A DNA stretch of 64,000 nucleotides from Paracoccaceae bacterium (GTDB lineage Bacteria > Pseudomonadota > Alphaproteobacteria > Rhodobacterales > Rhodobacteraceae), in contig JAHDXW010000019.1 in the NCBI GenBank assembly GCA_023383015.1, forward strand, positions 30,987 to 94,986, written 5' to 3'. The notes beneath the pieces were generated by a model. That model saw nothing but the letters and a program-made list of their open reading frames with translations. It was not told the DNA's origin and did not search any database. The stretch's first letter is position 1; the number at the start of each line of letters is the position of its first letter. Position numbers and translations under genes: made by a program. Positions 43,328-53,355 of this stretch are shown piece after piece.

Positions 43328-45898
43328 CTATCCGGCCAGCGGGATTTCGCCCGACCGGACATCCAGCACCGGCCGGCCGGCTTTCCACTCGACCAGCCCG
43401 TAACCGGTCGCGGTCGCGATAAAAAAGCGGCCCGACGCCGGCGCCTGCTCCTCCGTAACCAACCTGCGTTCGACAGCGTCGTAGCGGACCCCGGAATAGG
43501 CCTGCAGCAGAGTCCAGGAGGCCAAGGCCCGGGCGTAGAAGTGCCCACACTCGTACTCGTTGAAGGGATTTCTGACGTTGCCGCGATAGCGCGAGCGCGT
43601 GGTCTTCACGATCGTATCGGCGATCTCGCGTTCGCCTATCATCGCCGCATGCGCGGCGACCTGGTACTCGATGCCTGTCCACACCTCGTTGGAGTAGATG
43701 AAGGGAAGGGTCGGCTCGCCGCCCTTCGGCCAAGTACAGAGGAGCAGCCCGCCCTCATGGCCGAGCGCATAACCCGGCCGCTGAGGGTTCTCGTGCCTGG
43801 AGAGATCCTCACGAAAATTGTACGTCCACAACGCGCGAATGTGGCTGAGGGTCTGGGCCTCGTCGAGTACCGGCCCGAGGCCGGAGCTGCGCGCCATCCA
43901 GTCGCCGATGACGCCGTCGGCGAGGCAGCCCGAGCCCAGCTGGTATTTCGGCCCCTCGGCCTCCATCAGGTCGAGCGCCTCCTGCCAGTAGGGAGAGGAT
44001 TTCGGATGCCTGACAATATCATCGGGCCGGCCGCGGCCACGGTCGTGCCATTCCAGCTCCTGCTGGAAATACTCGCCGTTGAAAAGGTGGTCGGAGATGG
44101 TCGCGCGGACCCCGGCGAGGATGGCGTGATAGTCGCGCAGAGGCTCGCCGAGCGCCTTGGCCATCGCGATGACCGACTGCAGCGCCGCCGCGTAAAAGCT
44201 CGACGTCAGGCTCTCCGCGCCCCAGAACTCGATGTCGTAGGTGACGTGGTGCGGCTCAATCAGCCGGCCACTGCGGTCGGGATCCCAGGAGTTGATGCAG
44301 TATTCGAGGCTGTCGACGATTTTCGGCCACAGGCGGCGCAGCCAGTCGGTGTTGCCGCTGATGCGCCAGTCGCGATAGGCCTTGACGATACCGCCGAGCT
44401 GGCCGTCGGCTGCCGCGAGGAAGTCGTGGAGGCCGGGGCGAAGTGGCAGGCAGAGCCGGTAGAGCTGGTGGCCGAGCGCGTTCTGGCCCTCGTTGAACTC
44501 GGCCTCGCGCAGGCCCCTCTCCAGCGACGGGAAGAGATGGGCGACGGCGTGGGCATAGTTCCAGACATGAGTGCAGCTGCCGAAGCAGCATCCGGCGTCG
44601 TCGCGGCATCCTTCCCAGGCCCAGAAGCGGCCGTCGTACTGGCGCATCACCGTTGGCGACTTCAGGATCGACAGGTTTGCCGAGACCGCCTCGAGCACCG
44701 CGTCGGGCAGCGTAGTGTCGTGGAACGTGTCGGCGAAAAGCCAGCTGCGCGCGCGCAGGTCGAGGTGATTGATGCGCCAGTACCTGTCCAGCGCGTCGAG
44801 GCTGGGGAAGGCTGAGGCATACCACGGACGGTGGCAGTCCTCGGCCGCCGGCGGCACGGCCGGCCGCACATATTCGCTGAGCAGGTGCTGGGAGGTCCCG
44901 TGCCGCGGTCCCGGCTCGTAGCAGTCATTGGCCCCGTCGGTCCCGCAGTCGCAGCTGTTCGACCCGCCCGCGGGAGCGTCGACGCCGTAGCGCAAGTTTG
45001 AATATGGCGCGTACCAACTAAGAAGCAGTCGGACGGTCTTCTCCTCGCCGGTCCTGAGGTCGACCGGGACGTAGAGGCTGCCGCCCGGCGAGGGTGGACC
45101 GTCGTCCGCATAATCGGCCGCGTCGATTGGCGTCGCGTTGCGCGCATTGCGCCAGGCGATGGTCTGGGCATCGTACCAGCCTCCGCGGAACCAGCGCGGG
45201 TCGACATGCACATTCTCGTCCACGGCAACGACCCGGAAGGCGCTGGTGCGCGCCGGCTCGGCCTCGCCGCCGTTTTCCCACAGACTGAAGCCGGAATCGC
45301 AGCGTGAGACGCCGTAGCAGCCGGGTGTCACCCCCGCGATGATCTGCTTACCCGGCTCATGGACGAAGAAGTTGGCCGAGTGGAACGAGAAGGTGGCGGC
45401 GATCCGCTCGGCCGACCGGTTGCGGATCGTGTACTCCAGGCAGCCGACGGGCAGGCTGGACGAATCGGCGTCCGGCGGGGTGAAAGGGCTCCATGCCATG
45501 ACAGCGGCGGAGAGCGGGTGGCCTTCCTCGAAGAACCCGATGCGGGCGAAGGGAAACTTCGCCCAAGCCGTGCTCTCGGTGAAGCGCGGCAGACCGTAGC
45601 TGCGCGCCACGCAGCCGAGGCCTCCGCCGGCTGCGGAGAAGATCTTGTGCTCGGGCACCTTGCCCTCGACGAGGCGGGCGAGCTCCGGCCGGCCCGCGAC
45701 GCCGATGCAGGCGAAGACGAACGGTTCGTGGAACCGCTCCATGCGGTGGCGCAGCGACACGTGCGAGAAGGAGCCCTGCCCTTCAAGGCAGATCATTCCC
45801 GCTCCGATTCCGCCCATGGGGAACGCCCAATGGTCCAGCCCGTCTCCGCTCCAGGGTCCGAGGCATCGCCCCGACAGACCCGACGTCAATTCCGTCAT
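43328..45898 (-). CDS. GH116-family glycoside hydrolase (GBA2-like beta-glucosidase superfamily)
   Basis: 856 residues from ATG 45898 ([10 protein letters not shown]), with GAGG 8 bases upstream; a TTG four codons earlier is in frame but poorer. The N-terminal GH116 beta-sandwich opens [19 protein letters not shown]. The (alpha/alpha)6 catalytic domain includes [21 protein letters not shown] and [17 protein letters not shown], and [20 protein letters not shown] with Asp555, which aligns with the acid/base Asp of GBA2/TxGH116; Glu429 is a candidate nucleophile. No signal peptide, so cytoplasmic. Family enzymes hydrolyse beta-glucosides, beta-xylosides or GlcNAc. In this operon it would free a sugar from an imported glycoside; the aglycone is unknown. 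Confidence 0.82.
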   Translation of the reverse strand: MTELTSGLSGRCLGPWSGDGLDHWAFPMGGIGAGMICLEGQGSFSHVSLRHRMERFHEPFVFACIGVAGRPELARLVEGKVPEHKIFSAAGGGLGCVARSYGLPRFTESTAWAKFPFARIGFFEEGHPLSAAVMAWSPFTPPDADSSSLPVGCLEYTIRNRSAERIAATFSFHSANFFVHEPGKQIIAGVTPGCYGVSRCDSGFSLWENGGEAEPARTSAFRVVAVDENVHVDPRWFRGGWYDAQTIAWRNARNATPIDAADYADDGPPSPGGSLYVPVDLRTGEEKTVRLLLSWYAPYSNLRYGVDAPAGGSNSCDCGTDGANDCYEPGPRHGTSQHLLSEYVRPAVPPAAEDCHRPWYASAFPSLDALDRYWRINHLDLRARSWLFADTFHDTTLPDAVLEAVSANLSILKSPTVMRQYDGRFWAWEGCRDDAGCCFGSCTHVWNYAHAVAHLFPSLERGLREAEFNEGQNALGHQLYRLCLPLRPGLHDFLAAADGQLGGIVKAYRDWRISGNTDWLRRLWPKIVDSLEYCINSWDPDRSGRLIEPHHVTYDIEFWGAESLTSSFYAAALQSVIAMAKALGEPLRDYHAILAGVRATISDHLFNGEYFQQELEWHDRGRGRPDDIVRHPKSSPYWQEALDLMEAEGPKYQLGSGCLADGVIGDWMARSSGLGPVLDEAQTLSHIRALWTYNFREDLSRHENPQRPGYALGHEGGLLLCTWPKGGEPTLPFIYSNEVWTGIEYQVAAHAAMIGEREIADTIVKTTRSRYRGNVRNPFNEYECGHFYARALASWTLLQAYSGVRYDAVERRLVTEEQAPASGRFFIATATGYGLVEWKAGRPVLDVRSGEIPLAG

Positions 45899-45923
45899 CG
45901 TTTTCCTCAAGACTCGCAGGCCG

Positions 45924-46883
45924 TCAGAAAGAAGCGATCGCTTCGAAGACCTTGCGGACGACCTTCTCGCCGTTGACCTCGACCGCGACTTCGACGTTTG
46001 ACTCCTGGCTTCGCGTGATGGCCTGCAGGTCCTTCAGCGCCACGCCGCGAAAGTCGCAGACGGTCATGCCGCGCGTGTGCCGGCCGACCAACTCGATGAC
46101 GACGTTGGCCTTGCGGAAGCCGATCAAGTCCGGATGAACCAGCGGCACCACTGCGCAGGCGTCATGCAGGCTCGCCTTCTGCAAGCGGAAGATCGTGCGC
46201 GATCGTTCGAGATAGAACTCGAACAGCCCGGCGAAGGTCGTGGACAATCTGCCGCCGAGCGAGCGCAGGTAGACGATCTCCTCCTCGCCGACGCCCACCT
46301 GACGGGTCACGTTGAGACCGGCCATGCGGATCGGCAGGCCGCTGCGGAAGACAATGTCGGCAGCTTCCGGGTCGCAGTAGATGTTGAATTCGGCAACCGA
46401 CGTGCTGTTGCCGACCCCGGTCGTACCGCCCATCAGCGAAATCCATGCGATCCGTTCGGTAAGCCCCGAATTCACCTCGAGCGCTTGTGCGAGGTTTGTC
46501 AGCGGCCCAAGCGCGATTATGCCAAGCGGGCCCGCTTCGGCGTGACGGAGGATCGCTTCGCCGGCGGATAGCGCATGCGGTGACGTGACCGGTTCCGGGA
46601 GCGCAGCACCGTCAAGTCCCGTCTTGCCGTGCAGGTCGCCTGCAGGCATTTCCACCCCGCTGAGGGGTCTACCGGCGCCCATATGCACGGGAATGTCGAG
46701 TCCAGCGAGTGCGAGGACCGAGAGCGCATTGCGCGTCGTCGCCTCGAGGCTGTTGTTGCCGAATACGGTGGTAATCCCGGCGAGGTCCAGATGGCGGGCG
46801 GCGTACAGGATCGCGGCAGCATCGTCGTGGCCGGGATCGCAGTCGATGAGGATTCGTTCTGTAGGCAAGTCGTTCTCTCTCAC
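45924..46883 (-). CDS. inosine-uridine-preferring nucleoside hydrolase family protein
   Basis: 319 residues, GTG start placed directly after the LacI stop (no intervening base). The calcium-binding signature ILIDCDPGHDDAAAILYA and the TVFGNNSLEATTRN block define the family; ISLMGGTTGVGNSTSVAEFNIYCDPEAA is quoted here by its core AEFNIYCDPEAA, and the C-terminal active-site region SLHDACAVVPLVHPDL carries the last Asp. It cleaves the N-glycosidic bond of ribonucleosides to ribose and base, feeding the ribokinase encoded in the same operon. Base preference cannot be read off. Confidence 0.9.
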   Translation of the reverse strand: MRENDLPTERILIDCDPGHDDAAAILYAARHLDLAGITTVFGNNSLEATTRNALSVLALAGLDIPVHMGAGRPLSGVEMPAGDLHGKTGLDGAALPEPVTSPHALSAGEAILRHAEAGPLGIIALGPLTNLAQALEVNSGLTERIAWISLMGGTTGVGNSTSVAEFNIYCDPEAADIVFRSGLPIRMAGLNVTRQVGVGEEEIVYLRSLGGRLSTTFAGLFEFYLERSRTIFRLQKASLHDACAVVPLVHPDLIGFRKANVVIELVGRHTRGMTVCDFRGVALKDLQAITRSQESNVEVAVEVNGEKVVRKVFEAIASF

Positions 46884-47927
46884 TTAGTCCGCCGCCGTCT
46901 CGTTGTGACGTTCGACGATGTGGTGCGGCAGGATGATCTGGTCGGCGGCAGGCAGGTTGCTGCCCACGATGATCGAGCGCACGATCGGTCCGAACTCCTG
47001 ATAAGGGACCTGGACGGAGACGAGCCAGGGCGCCAACCAGCGGTTCAGCGGGTTGTCATCGAAGCCAACTATGAAAAGGTCGTCGGGGACCCGGACGCCG
47101 TTCTCCGTGGCGCGCTTATGCAGGCCATACGAGATCAGGTCGTTGGCGCAGAAGATCGCGCGGGGCATGCCTGCCCGCCCGATGATCGCTGCTCCGAGGT
47201 CGTAGCCGCCTTTGATTGTGAGCTCGGACTGCCAAGTGTTGTCCGGTCGGATCGGATGGCCGAGCGCAGCCATCGTGTCACGGAAGCCTTCATAGCGGCT
47301 ACGGCTCGCCGACGACCTCGACGGACCGCTCACCACGCCGACCTCAGTCAGAGCGCGCGGCACGAGATAACGCGCTATGTCGGCGCCAGCCGCGTAGTTG
47401 TCGATGCCGATGAAGGGCGCGGCAATACCAGCCGGCGGGAGGCGGTTGATGAACAGGAAAGGCGTGTTGCGCTCCGCCGCGTCGCGCAGCCCCGCGCTAT
47501 CGACGGCGCCCAGCATGATGAAGCAGCGGACTCGGAACGAGAGCAGTTGGCGCAGTGCGGCATCCTGCATGGCGGCGTCCTCGCGCGTGTTGCACAGGAC
47601 GAGGTTCAGCCCGTCCTGCTGCAGGCACACCTCGATCGAATCGGCAATTGCTGAATAGAACGGGTTCTGCGTGTCGGGCAGGAAGAGGGCGACGAGATTG
47701 CTCTGCCCCTGGCGTAGCGCGCGGCCAAGCGCTGTCGGCTGATAGTCCAGCTCCTCGATAACGCGCTCGACGCGCCGGAAGGTCGCGCGGGAGACGAGCC
47801 CGCGCTGGCCGTTGAGGACGCGCGACACGGTCGTCTGCGAGACACCCGCAAGCCTCGCTACATCGGCAATCGTCACCGACCCGCCGCTTGCGCGGAGATC
47901 GTCGATCGCCTGTCGTCTCGTCGGCAT
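46884..47927 (-). CDS. LacI-family repressor inside the nucleoside/glycoside operon
   Basis: 347 residues from ATG 47927. Helix-turn-helix VTIADVARLAGVSQTTVSRVLNG (core TIADVARLAGVSQTTVSRV) sits about 17 residues in, followed by hinge YQPTALGRALRQ and an effector domain with FLPDTQNPFYSAIADSI and VRVPDDLFIVGFDDNPLNRWLAPW. Encoded as fifth gene of the operon, so probably autorepressing. A LacI-type pseudopalindrome within the operon promoter at 52091-52104 is the likely target. Inducer possibly ribose, deoxyribose or their phosphates. Confidence 0.9.
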   Translation of the reverse strand: MPTRRQAIDDLRASGGSVTIADVARLAGVSQTTVSRVLNGQRGLVSRATFRRVERVIEELDYQPTALGRALRQGQSNLVALFLPDTQNPFYSAIADSIEVCLQQDGLNLVLCNTREDAAMQDAALRQLLSFRVRCFIMLGAVDSAGLRDAAERNTPFLFINRLPPAGIAAPFIGIDNYAAGADIARYLVPRALTEVGVVSGPSRSSASRSRYEGFRDTMAALGHPIRPDNTWQSELTIKGGYDLGAAIIGRAGMPRAIFCANDLISYGLHKRATENGVRVPDDLFIVGFDDNPLNRWLAPWLVSVQVPYQEFGPIVRSIIVGSNLPAADQIILPHHIVERHNETAAD

Positions 47928-47946
47928 AGGGTGGCTCCTGGCCCGG

Positions 47947-48903
47947 CTAGAGCTTCGCGCCCGGCAATGGCCGCTGCTGGGCATTGCGCAACGCCGCCAC
48001 CGCCGCGGCATGCGGCATCGCCGGCGCAGTGCCCGCCGCAGACACGCACAGCGCGCCGGCGGCGCAGCCATTGCGCACGGCTTCCTTTAGAGAGCGGCCT
48101 TCGGCCAGCGCGACAGCCATGGCGCCATTGAAGGCGTCGCCGGCGCCCGTCGTGTCGACCACCGAGGGCGGCGAGAATGCCTCGACGAAGCCCTCCTCTT
48201 CGCCCGCCACGTAGGCACCGCGCGCACCGAGCGTGACGACAACGTTGCGGGCGCCCATCTCACGAAGTCGCGCAGCCGCGGCGCGAACGCCCTCGTCGGA
48301 CACGGTCGCTACTCCGGTGATTGAAGCGGCCTCGGATTCGTTCGGCGTGATCAGGTCGCAGAACGCAAGTAGATCGGCGCCGAGCGGCAGGGCTGGCGCG
48401 GGATTGAGGATTGTCGTGACGCCGTGGGACCGGGCGAGCGCCAGGCCCGCGGCCGCGGTCTCGATCGGCTGTTCGAGCTGCGTGAGGAAGACCCGCGCCC
48501 CCCGGATTTCGTTCTCGGCCAGTCGGACGCAATCCGGCCTCAGCAGTTCGTTGGCGCCAGTGTAAACGATGATGCGGTTCTGCCCGGTGATGCTGTCGAC
48601 GTGGATGAACGCCACCCCGGTCGAGGCATTGCCGAAACGCTGCAGGTATCGGGTGCCGATCCCCTCCTGCTCCAGCACACTCTCCGCTACTTTGGCGAGA
48701 TGGTCGGAGCCGACTGCGGTCAGCAGTGTCACCTGCCCCCCGCTCCGCTGAGCAGCGATCGCCTGATTGGTGCCTTTGCCGCCCGGCCCCATTACGAAGG
48801 CGTGCGAGCGGATGGTCTCGCCTTCCTCTGGCAGGCCAGGGCACCTGAACGCCAGATCGACGATGAACGATCCGAGGACGAAGATACGATTTTCCTTTGC
48901 CAT
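47947..48903 (-). CDS. rbsK: ribokinase (PfkB family)
   Basis: 318 residues. PfkB signatures: the N-terminal glycine block FVMGPGGKGTNQAIAAQRSGG and the ATP/anion-hole motif VDTTGAGDAFNGAMAVAL with catalytic Asp. ITGQNRIIVYTGANELL and LNPAPALPLG are ribokinase-specific blocks. It phosphorylates ribose (or deoxyribose) at O5, giving the substrate for the pentose-phosphate pathway or, for deoxyribose, for DeoC encoded downstream. Phosphorylation of deoxyribose is inferred from the deoC partner. It lies 24 bases after the permease stop. Confidence 0.92.
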   Translation of the reverse strand: MAKENRIFVLGSFIVDLAFRCPGLPEEGETIRSHAFVMGPGGKGTNQAIAAQRSGGQVTLLTAVGSDHLAKVAESVLEQEGIGTRYLQRFGNASTGVAFIHVDSITGQNRIIVYTGANELLRPDCVRLAENEIRGARVFLTQLEQPIETAAAGLALARSHGVTTILNPAPALPLGADLLAFCDLITPNESEAASITGVATVSDEGVRAAAARLREMGARNVVVTLGARGAYVAGEEEGFVEAFSPPSVVDTTGAGDAFNGAMAVALAEGRSLKEAVRNGCAAGALCVSAAGTAPAMPHAAAVAALRNAQQRPLPGAKL

Positions 48904-48927
48904 AGGATTACCAGTTCAGTTTCTAAT

Positions 48928-49770
48928 TCACTTGAAACCACTGTCGATAATGGTGCGGATGTAATAGCGCTGCAGGGCCATGAACGGCAGGATGGCGAGC
49001 AGGGATGCCACCGTCATGGCCGCGAACAGGCGGCCGAAATCGGCCTGCTCGAACTGCTGGTATCGGGCGATGGCGACCTGGACCATCGTCAGGTCCTGCG
49101 AGGTCGCGGCTACCAGCGGCCAGAAGAACGCGTCCCACTGGTGGATGAACATCATCAGCGCACCGGCGACGACGGTCGGCCAAGATAGCGGCAGCGCCAC
49201 GTCCCAGTAGATCCGCCACCAGGAGGCGCCGTCGACGCGGGCGGCCTCGAAAAGCTCGCGGCTGACCTTCACGAAAAACTGGCGGAACAGGAAGATGATG
49301 AAGCCGCTCGCTACCTCCGGCATGATCAGGGCAAAGTAGGTGTCGTTCCAGTTCAGCCCCCGGACCATGATGTACAGAGGCACGACGATGGATTCGAACG
49401 GCATAATGAAGGTGATAATCACCACTACGAAAAGCGCGTTCTTGAAGGGAAAATCGAACACGGCGAAGGCGAAGCCGGCCGCCGAGCATATCAGGATACC
49501 GAGCACCACGGTGACGAAGGCTACGAAGGCCGTGTTGAGCACCGCCTGCGGAAAGTCGCTCGCCAACAGCATCTCGTAGTTCGACCAGATAATTTTCTCG
49601 GGAACAAAGGTGCGCCAGGAGAGCTGCGGCGAATGCAGGAAGATCTCCTCCGGCGGGCGCAGCGACGAGATCGCGATCCAGCCGATGGGGGCGATCATAA
49701 CCATGGCGAGAAGGGAAAGTAACGCATAGCGAAAGAACGAGGCGGTGCCTGGCTTGCGGCGTGCTTGCAT
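48928..49770 (-). CDS. sugar ABC transporter permease (MalG type)
   Basis: 280 residues from ATG 49770. About six hydrophobic segments; first FFRYALLSLLAMVMIAPIGW, then the periplasmic loop with LSWRTFVPEKIIWSNYEMLL typical of MalG-type subunits. The EAA loop is SRELFEAARVDGASWWRIYW with LPLSWPT after it. The start lies 5 bases after the partner permease stop. Works with that permease and the ATPase at 42.1-43.3 kb. Confidence 0.9.
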   Translation of the reverse strand: MQARRKPGTASFFRYALLSLLAMVMIAPIGWIAISSLRPPEEIFLHSPQLSWRTFVPEKIIWSNYEMLLASDFPQAVLNTAFVAFVTVVLGILICSAAGFAFAVFDFPFKNALFVVVIITFIMPFESIVVPLYIMVRGLNWNDTYFALIMPEVASGFIIFLFRQFFVKVSRELFEAARVDGASWWRIYWDVALPLSWPTVVAGALMMFIHQWDAFFWPLVAATSQDLTMVQVAIARYQQFEQADFGRLFAAMTVASLLAILPFMALQRYYIRTIIDSGFK

Positions 49771-49775
49771 GTCCG

Positions 49776-50627
49776 TCAGTCCTCGCTGCGCAAGAGCCGA
49801 AGCTCGACGAGGGCGACGATCAGAACGACCAGCAGCATGATGGTGGACATCGCGAGAGCCCGGCCGAGGTCGATGTAGTTGAAGGCCGTCTGGTAAATGC
49901 GGAACATCACGAAGTCGGTCGCGCCATTCGGACCGCCGGCGGTGATTATGTAGACGGGTGCGAAGAAGAGCATGTTGATCGCTGTTGCCGCGACGAGCAC
50001 GAAGGCGATGGGCCGGCGCATCAGCGGCAGGGTGACGTGACAGAAGCGCTGCCACCACGACGCGCCGTCGATCCTGGCCGCCTCGTGAAGCGATTCCGGG
50101 ATGGCGTAGAGGCCGGCCAGCATGAAAAGCATCCAGTAGCCGACGCCGCGCCAGGTTGCGAGCCAGACCATGGATCCGAGCGCCTGCGTCTCATCCTTGA
50201 AGAACCCTTGGCGGCCGATTCCGACGGCCTCCAGGATGGCGTTGACCGGCCCCAGGAATGGGTCGAAGAGGAGATTCCAAATCAGCGCGGTGAGCACCAG
50301 CGACAGCGTCACCGGCAGGAACAGGACGGAGCGGAAAAGGCCGATCAGCGGACCCGGGCGGAAGACGAGCAGCGCGACGGCGAGCGACAGAACGACCTGT
50401 AAGGGATTGGCGATCAGGTTAAACAGGAGCGTGATGCCGAGCGAACTAAGCAGATCCGGGTCGCTCAGGATCGAGCGGTAGTTGTCGATGCCGCGGAATA
50501 CGCTCTCGCCCATCAGCGAGGTGCCGTAGAAGCTGCCGACGATAGCCACGCTGATCGGGATCAGCTTGAACACCGTCAGACCAACGACGGCTGGCGCCAG
50601 GAAGTAGTAGGCCGGATTGATTTTCAT
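49776..50627 (-). CDS. sugar ABC transporter permease (MalF/UgpA type)
   Basis: 283 residues from ATG 50627 (MKINPAYYFLAPAVVGL); a further in-frame start nine codons upstream is less like the family. Six hydrophobic helices, EAA loop PESLHEAARIDGASWWQRFC with HVTLPLMRRP. SNP-type N-terminal loop GIDNYRSILSDPDLLSSLGI precedes helix 2. It is separated by 113 bases, including a stable hairpin, from the binding-protein gene upstream. Confidence 0.9.
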   Translation of the reverse strand: MKINPAYYFLAPAVVGLTVFKLIPISVAIVGSFYGTSLMGESVFRGIDNYRSILSDPDLLSSLGITLLFNLIANPLQVVLSLAVALLVFRPGPLIGLFRSVLFLPVTLSLVLTALIWNLLFDPFLGPVNAILEAVGIGRQGFFKDETQALGSMVWLATWRGVGYWMLFMLAGLYAIPESLHEAARIDGASWWQRFCHVTLPLMRRPIAFVLVAATAINMLFFAPVYIITAGGPNGATDFVMFRIYQTAFNYIDLGRALAMSTIMLLVVLIVALVELRLLRSED

Positions 50628-50691
50628 GTCGCATGCCCATGGCTCGATCGGCATAGCCGACCGGTCCGGCGACGATCATCGACTGGTCGAG

Positions 50692-50720
50692 CCGGGTGGC
50701 GCTAGCGATTGGCCACCCGG
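50692..50720 (-). terminator. hairpin between binding-protein and permease genes
   Basis: CCGGGTGGC, an 11-base loop, then GCCACCCGG form a perfect 9-bp stem in the 113-base gap after the binding-protein stop. No U run follows on the minus strand. Like the palindrome in the first importer operon, it probably protects the binding-protein message or attenuates read-through to the permeases. Confidence 0.5.
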
Positions 50721-50740
50721 GAGAGCTTCGAGTTTCTGGC

Positions 50741-52012
50741 TTATTTATACTTGGCCAGTTCGCGATCGATCTCGCGCGCTGCCCGCGTCAGGCGCTCCTT
50801 GACTGGAGCCCCCTGCTGGATGTCCCTGAAGGCCAGCTTCAGGATTTCCTCGTATTCGCGGAAGCCCGGGATTGGTGGGCGCGGCACGGCGGTGTTCTGC
50901 AGCTCATACTTGGCAATTTTCCAAGGCTGGCCGGTCAGCCTGTCCGATAGGTTGCTCCAGTTCGCCTTCAACACTGGCGGATATGGCCGCAAATTGAACC
51001 ACTTTACCTGCACGTCGTCGCGCATGAAGAAGCGCATGAACTTCAGCGCCGCTTCCGGATTTTTCGAACGCGGATTAATACCGATCTGCCAGGAGCCTGT
51101 CGAAGTGACCGGCGTGCCCCCCTCGAAATACGGGTGGGGGACGGCGATCCACTTGAAGGACGCGCCCGCATTCAGGCGGTCGAGGTTCCAGGTGCCGCCA
51201 ACCATCATCGCCGCGCGGCCAGTGTGGAAGACCTCCTGCACCAGGTTCAGATCGAAGAGTCCGGGAGGGCTGACCTTATGGACGCCGAAGAGGTCGCCGT
51301 AGAACTGGGTCGCCTCGACGAACTTGTCGCCATCGATGTAGCCGGTCGACACCAAGCCGTCATCGCTGACGACCTTCGCGCCCCTGGACTGCATCAGCGG
51401 CAGGAGCTGATAAGGGCGGTCGGACTGCTCGAGCAGGATGCCCCAGATGTTCTCCTGCGGCTTGGCGATCTTCTTCGCCGCCCCTAGGACCTGCTCCCAA
51501 GTCCAGCGGTCCTCGATCCCGGTGCCGGGCAGCTCGACACCGGCCGCCTTGAACAGGTCGACGTTGACGTACATGAGCTGGGTTGACGTCGCGAACGGTC
51601 CCGCGAACACCTTGCCGCGGTAGGAGGCCGCTTGGAGAGCGGCCTCGTCGAAGCGAGCAAGATCATCCTTGAAGTGCGGAGTGAGGTCCATGAGATGACC
51701 GCGCGCGGCGTAGGACGCGGTCAGTGAGGCATCGGCCGAGTAGATGTCCGGCTCCGGCGTGCGTGCGCCGAGCCTCACCTCGAGCGAGGAGAGCAACTCG
51801 TTGTAAGGGATGCGCTGGTAATTCAGCTTGATGTCCGGGTTCTCCTGTTCGAACCAGTCCATCAGCGGTTTGACCATCTCCTCGGCCCAGCCCATCCAAA
51901 CGATGTCGAGCTTGGTTCCTGCGCTGGCAGGAACGACCGATAGCATGAAAGTCGCCGCAGCACCCAAAACCAACCATCCGCCGAACCGGCGCAAAGCCGT
52001 CAGCTTGCCCAT
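50741..52012 (-). CDS. extracellular solute-binding protein (family 1) of the nucleoside/glycoside importer
   Basis: 423 residues, ATG 52012 preceded by GGGAGGAAATCG. Signal peptide with twin-basic start and hydrophobic core (LVLGAAATFMLSVVP, then ASAGTK). The mature part has the sugar-binding family-1 hallmarks: WAEEMVKPLMDWFEQENPDI, GKVFAGPFATSTQLMYVNVDLF, GRAAMMVGGTWNLDRL and TGSWQIGINPRSKNPEAALKF. First gene of the ten-gene operon. Related binding proteins take oligosaccharides or glycosides; this one therefore argues for a glycosylated substrate over free ribose, which usually enters by a different transporter class. Confidence 0.9.
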   Translation of the reverse strand: MGKLTALRRFGGWLVLGAAATFMLSVVPASAGTKLDIVWMGWAEEMVKPLMDWFEQENPDIKLNYQRIPYNELLSSLEVRLGARTPEPDIYSADASLTASYAARGHLMDLTPHFKDDLARFDEAALQAASYRGKVFAGPFATSTQLMYVNVDLFKAAGVELPGTGIEDRWTWEQVLGAAKKIAKPQENIWGILLEQSDRPYQLLPLMQSRGAKVVSDDGLVSTGYIDGDKFVEATQFYGDLFGVHKVSPPGLFDLNLVQEVFHTGRAAMMVGGTWNLDRLNAGASFKWIAVPHPYFEGGTPVTSTGSWQIGINPRSKNPEAALKFMRFFMRDDVQVKWFNLRPYPPVLKANWSNLSDRLTGQPWKIAKYELQNTAVPRPPIPGFREYEEILKLAFRDIQQGAPVKERLTRAAREIDRELAKYK

Positions 52013-52083
52013 CGATTTCCTCCCATAATCTGCGCCTCGCGACCATACCGGCGAGGGCGCAATCCTGCTTACAAGGCGATTTC

Positions 52084-52111
52084 AGCTTAATGGTATCGAT
52101 TTCAATGTCAA
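52084..52111 (-). promoter_or_regulatory. operon promoter with embedded LacI-type operator
   Basis: On the minus strand TTGACA (52111-52106, a perfect -35), a 16-base spacer and TAAGCT (52089-52084). The spacer contains TGAAATCGATACCA (52104-52091), a pseudopalindrome with the central CG typical of LacI-family operators. A bound repressor would cover the space between -35 and -10. The transcript would start about 65 bases before the binding-protein ATG. Confidence 0.6.
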
Positions 52112-52171
52112 TCACCGCGTTCCCACGGACTTCATTGCAAGCCGATTCAGTCTTCACGATTCTGGGCGCGT

Positions 52172-53293
52172 TCAGCCCAGGAACTCGCGGCGGGCGGCTC
52201 GGGTATGCGCGCCGAGCGCCGGCACCGGGCCGAGCTCCACAGCGACGTCCGCGCTGCGGGCGCCGGGAGCCGGCATCCGCACGATTCCCCCCGGCGTCGC
52301 CACATCTACCCGCCGCAACTGCGGGTGGGCGCTCAGTCCCGCGACATCGTTGACGCGCGCGAAGGCGATCTCGGCGGCCGTCAGCCGCTCGATGGCCGTG
52401 CGGTGATCGCGCGCCGCGAACCATGCGGCCACGGCCGCATCCGTCGCGGCGCGGTTGGCGACGCGGGCGACGTTGGTGGCGAAGCGGGGATCGGCTGCGA
52501 GGCCCGGCTCGTCCAGGACCTCGCGGCACAGAACGCCCCACTCCCGGTCGCTCTGGATGCTGATGAGGACAGGCACGCCGTCCGCGGTGTCGAACACCCC
52601 GTAGGGCGCGACCGAGACGTGGGACAATCCCGCCCGCCTCGGCGGCAGTCCGTTCTCGCCCTGCAGCAGCGGCACCGTCATCCACTCGGCCGTGCAGTCG
52701 AACATGGAGACCCGGATATCCGCGCCGCGCCCCGTCCGGCCGCGCGCGATCAGCGCTTCCAGGATCGCCTCGTAGGCCGTCAGGCCGGTGGCGATGTCGA
52801 CGATGGAGACGCCGACGCGCGCCGGGGCCTCGGGTCCTCCGGTCACGGAGGCGAGGCCCGCCTCGGCCTGGATCAGCAGGTCGTAGGCCTTGCGCTCGGC
52901 GTAAGGCCCGCTGTCGCCGTAGCCGGTGATCGAGCACGCGATCAGCCGCTCGAAGCGCCCGAGCAGACTTTCGACAGGGTAGCCGAGCCGCGCCAGCGAG
53001 CCCGGCTTCAGGTTCTGGACGAAGACGTCGGCGCGGGCCAGCATGGCCTCGAACAGCGCCCGATCCTCGGCGCGGGCGAGATCGACGACGACGGATTCCT
53101 TGCCGCGGTTCAGCCAGACGAAGTACGAGGACTGGCCCGCAGCCGCGGCGTCGTACCCGCGAGCGAAATCGCCCTCGGGTCGCTCCAGCTTGATGACGCG
53201 GGCGCCGGCGTCGGCGAGCCGGCGGCTCGCCATCGGCGCCGCCACGGCCTGCTCGAGCGACACGACCAGCAGACCTGCGAGCGGCTTGACCAA
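52172..53293 (-). CDS. CaiB/BaiF-type CoA-transferase (class III)
   Basis: 373 residues. Class III CoA-transferase features: LAGLLVVSLEQAVAAPMASRRLADAGARVIKLERPEGDFAR at the N-terminus (core VIKLERPEGD), VVDLARAEDRALF, the catalytic Asp in ERKAYDLLIQAEAG, then VGVSIVDIATGLTAYEAIL and a C-terminal small domain. It moves CoA between organic acids, forming a thioester with the substrate acid. GC and codon use return here to the background level, so it lies outside the island. Neighbours give no hint to its acid; 48 bases after its start the REP-like repeats begin. Confidence 0.87.
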   Translation of the reverse strand: MVKPLAGLLVVSLEQAVAAPMASRRLADAGARVIKLERPEGDFARGYDAAAAGQSSYFVWLNRGKESVVVDLARAEDRALFEAMLARADVFVQNLKPGSLARLGYPVESLLGRFERLIACSITGYGDSGPYAERKAYDLLIQAEAGLASVTGGPEAPARVGVSIVDIATGLTAYEAILEALIARGRTGRGADIRVSMFDCTAEWMTVPLLQGENGLPPRRAGLSHVSVAPYGVFDTADGVPVLISIQSDREWGVLCREVLDEPGLAADPRFATNVARVANRAATDAAVAAWFAARDHRTAIERLTAAEIAFARVNDVAGLSAHPQLRRVDVATPGGIVRMPAPGARSADVAVELGPVPALGAHTRAARREFLG

Positions 53294-53355
53294 CGGCTAT
53301 TCCTCCGGACATTCAGCTCGAGTTCTTCGTACTAGAACTATAGCCGATGCAGCAG

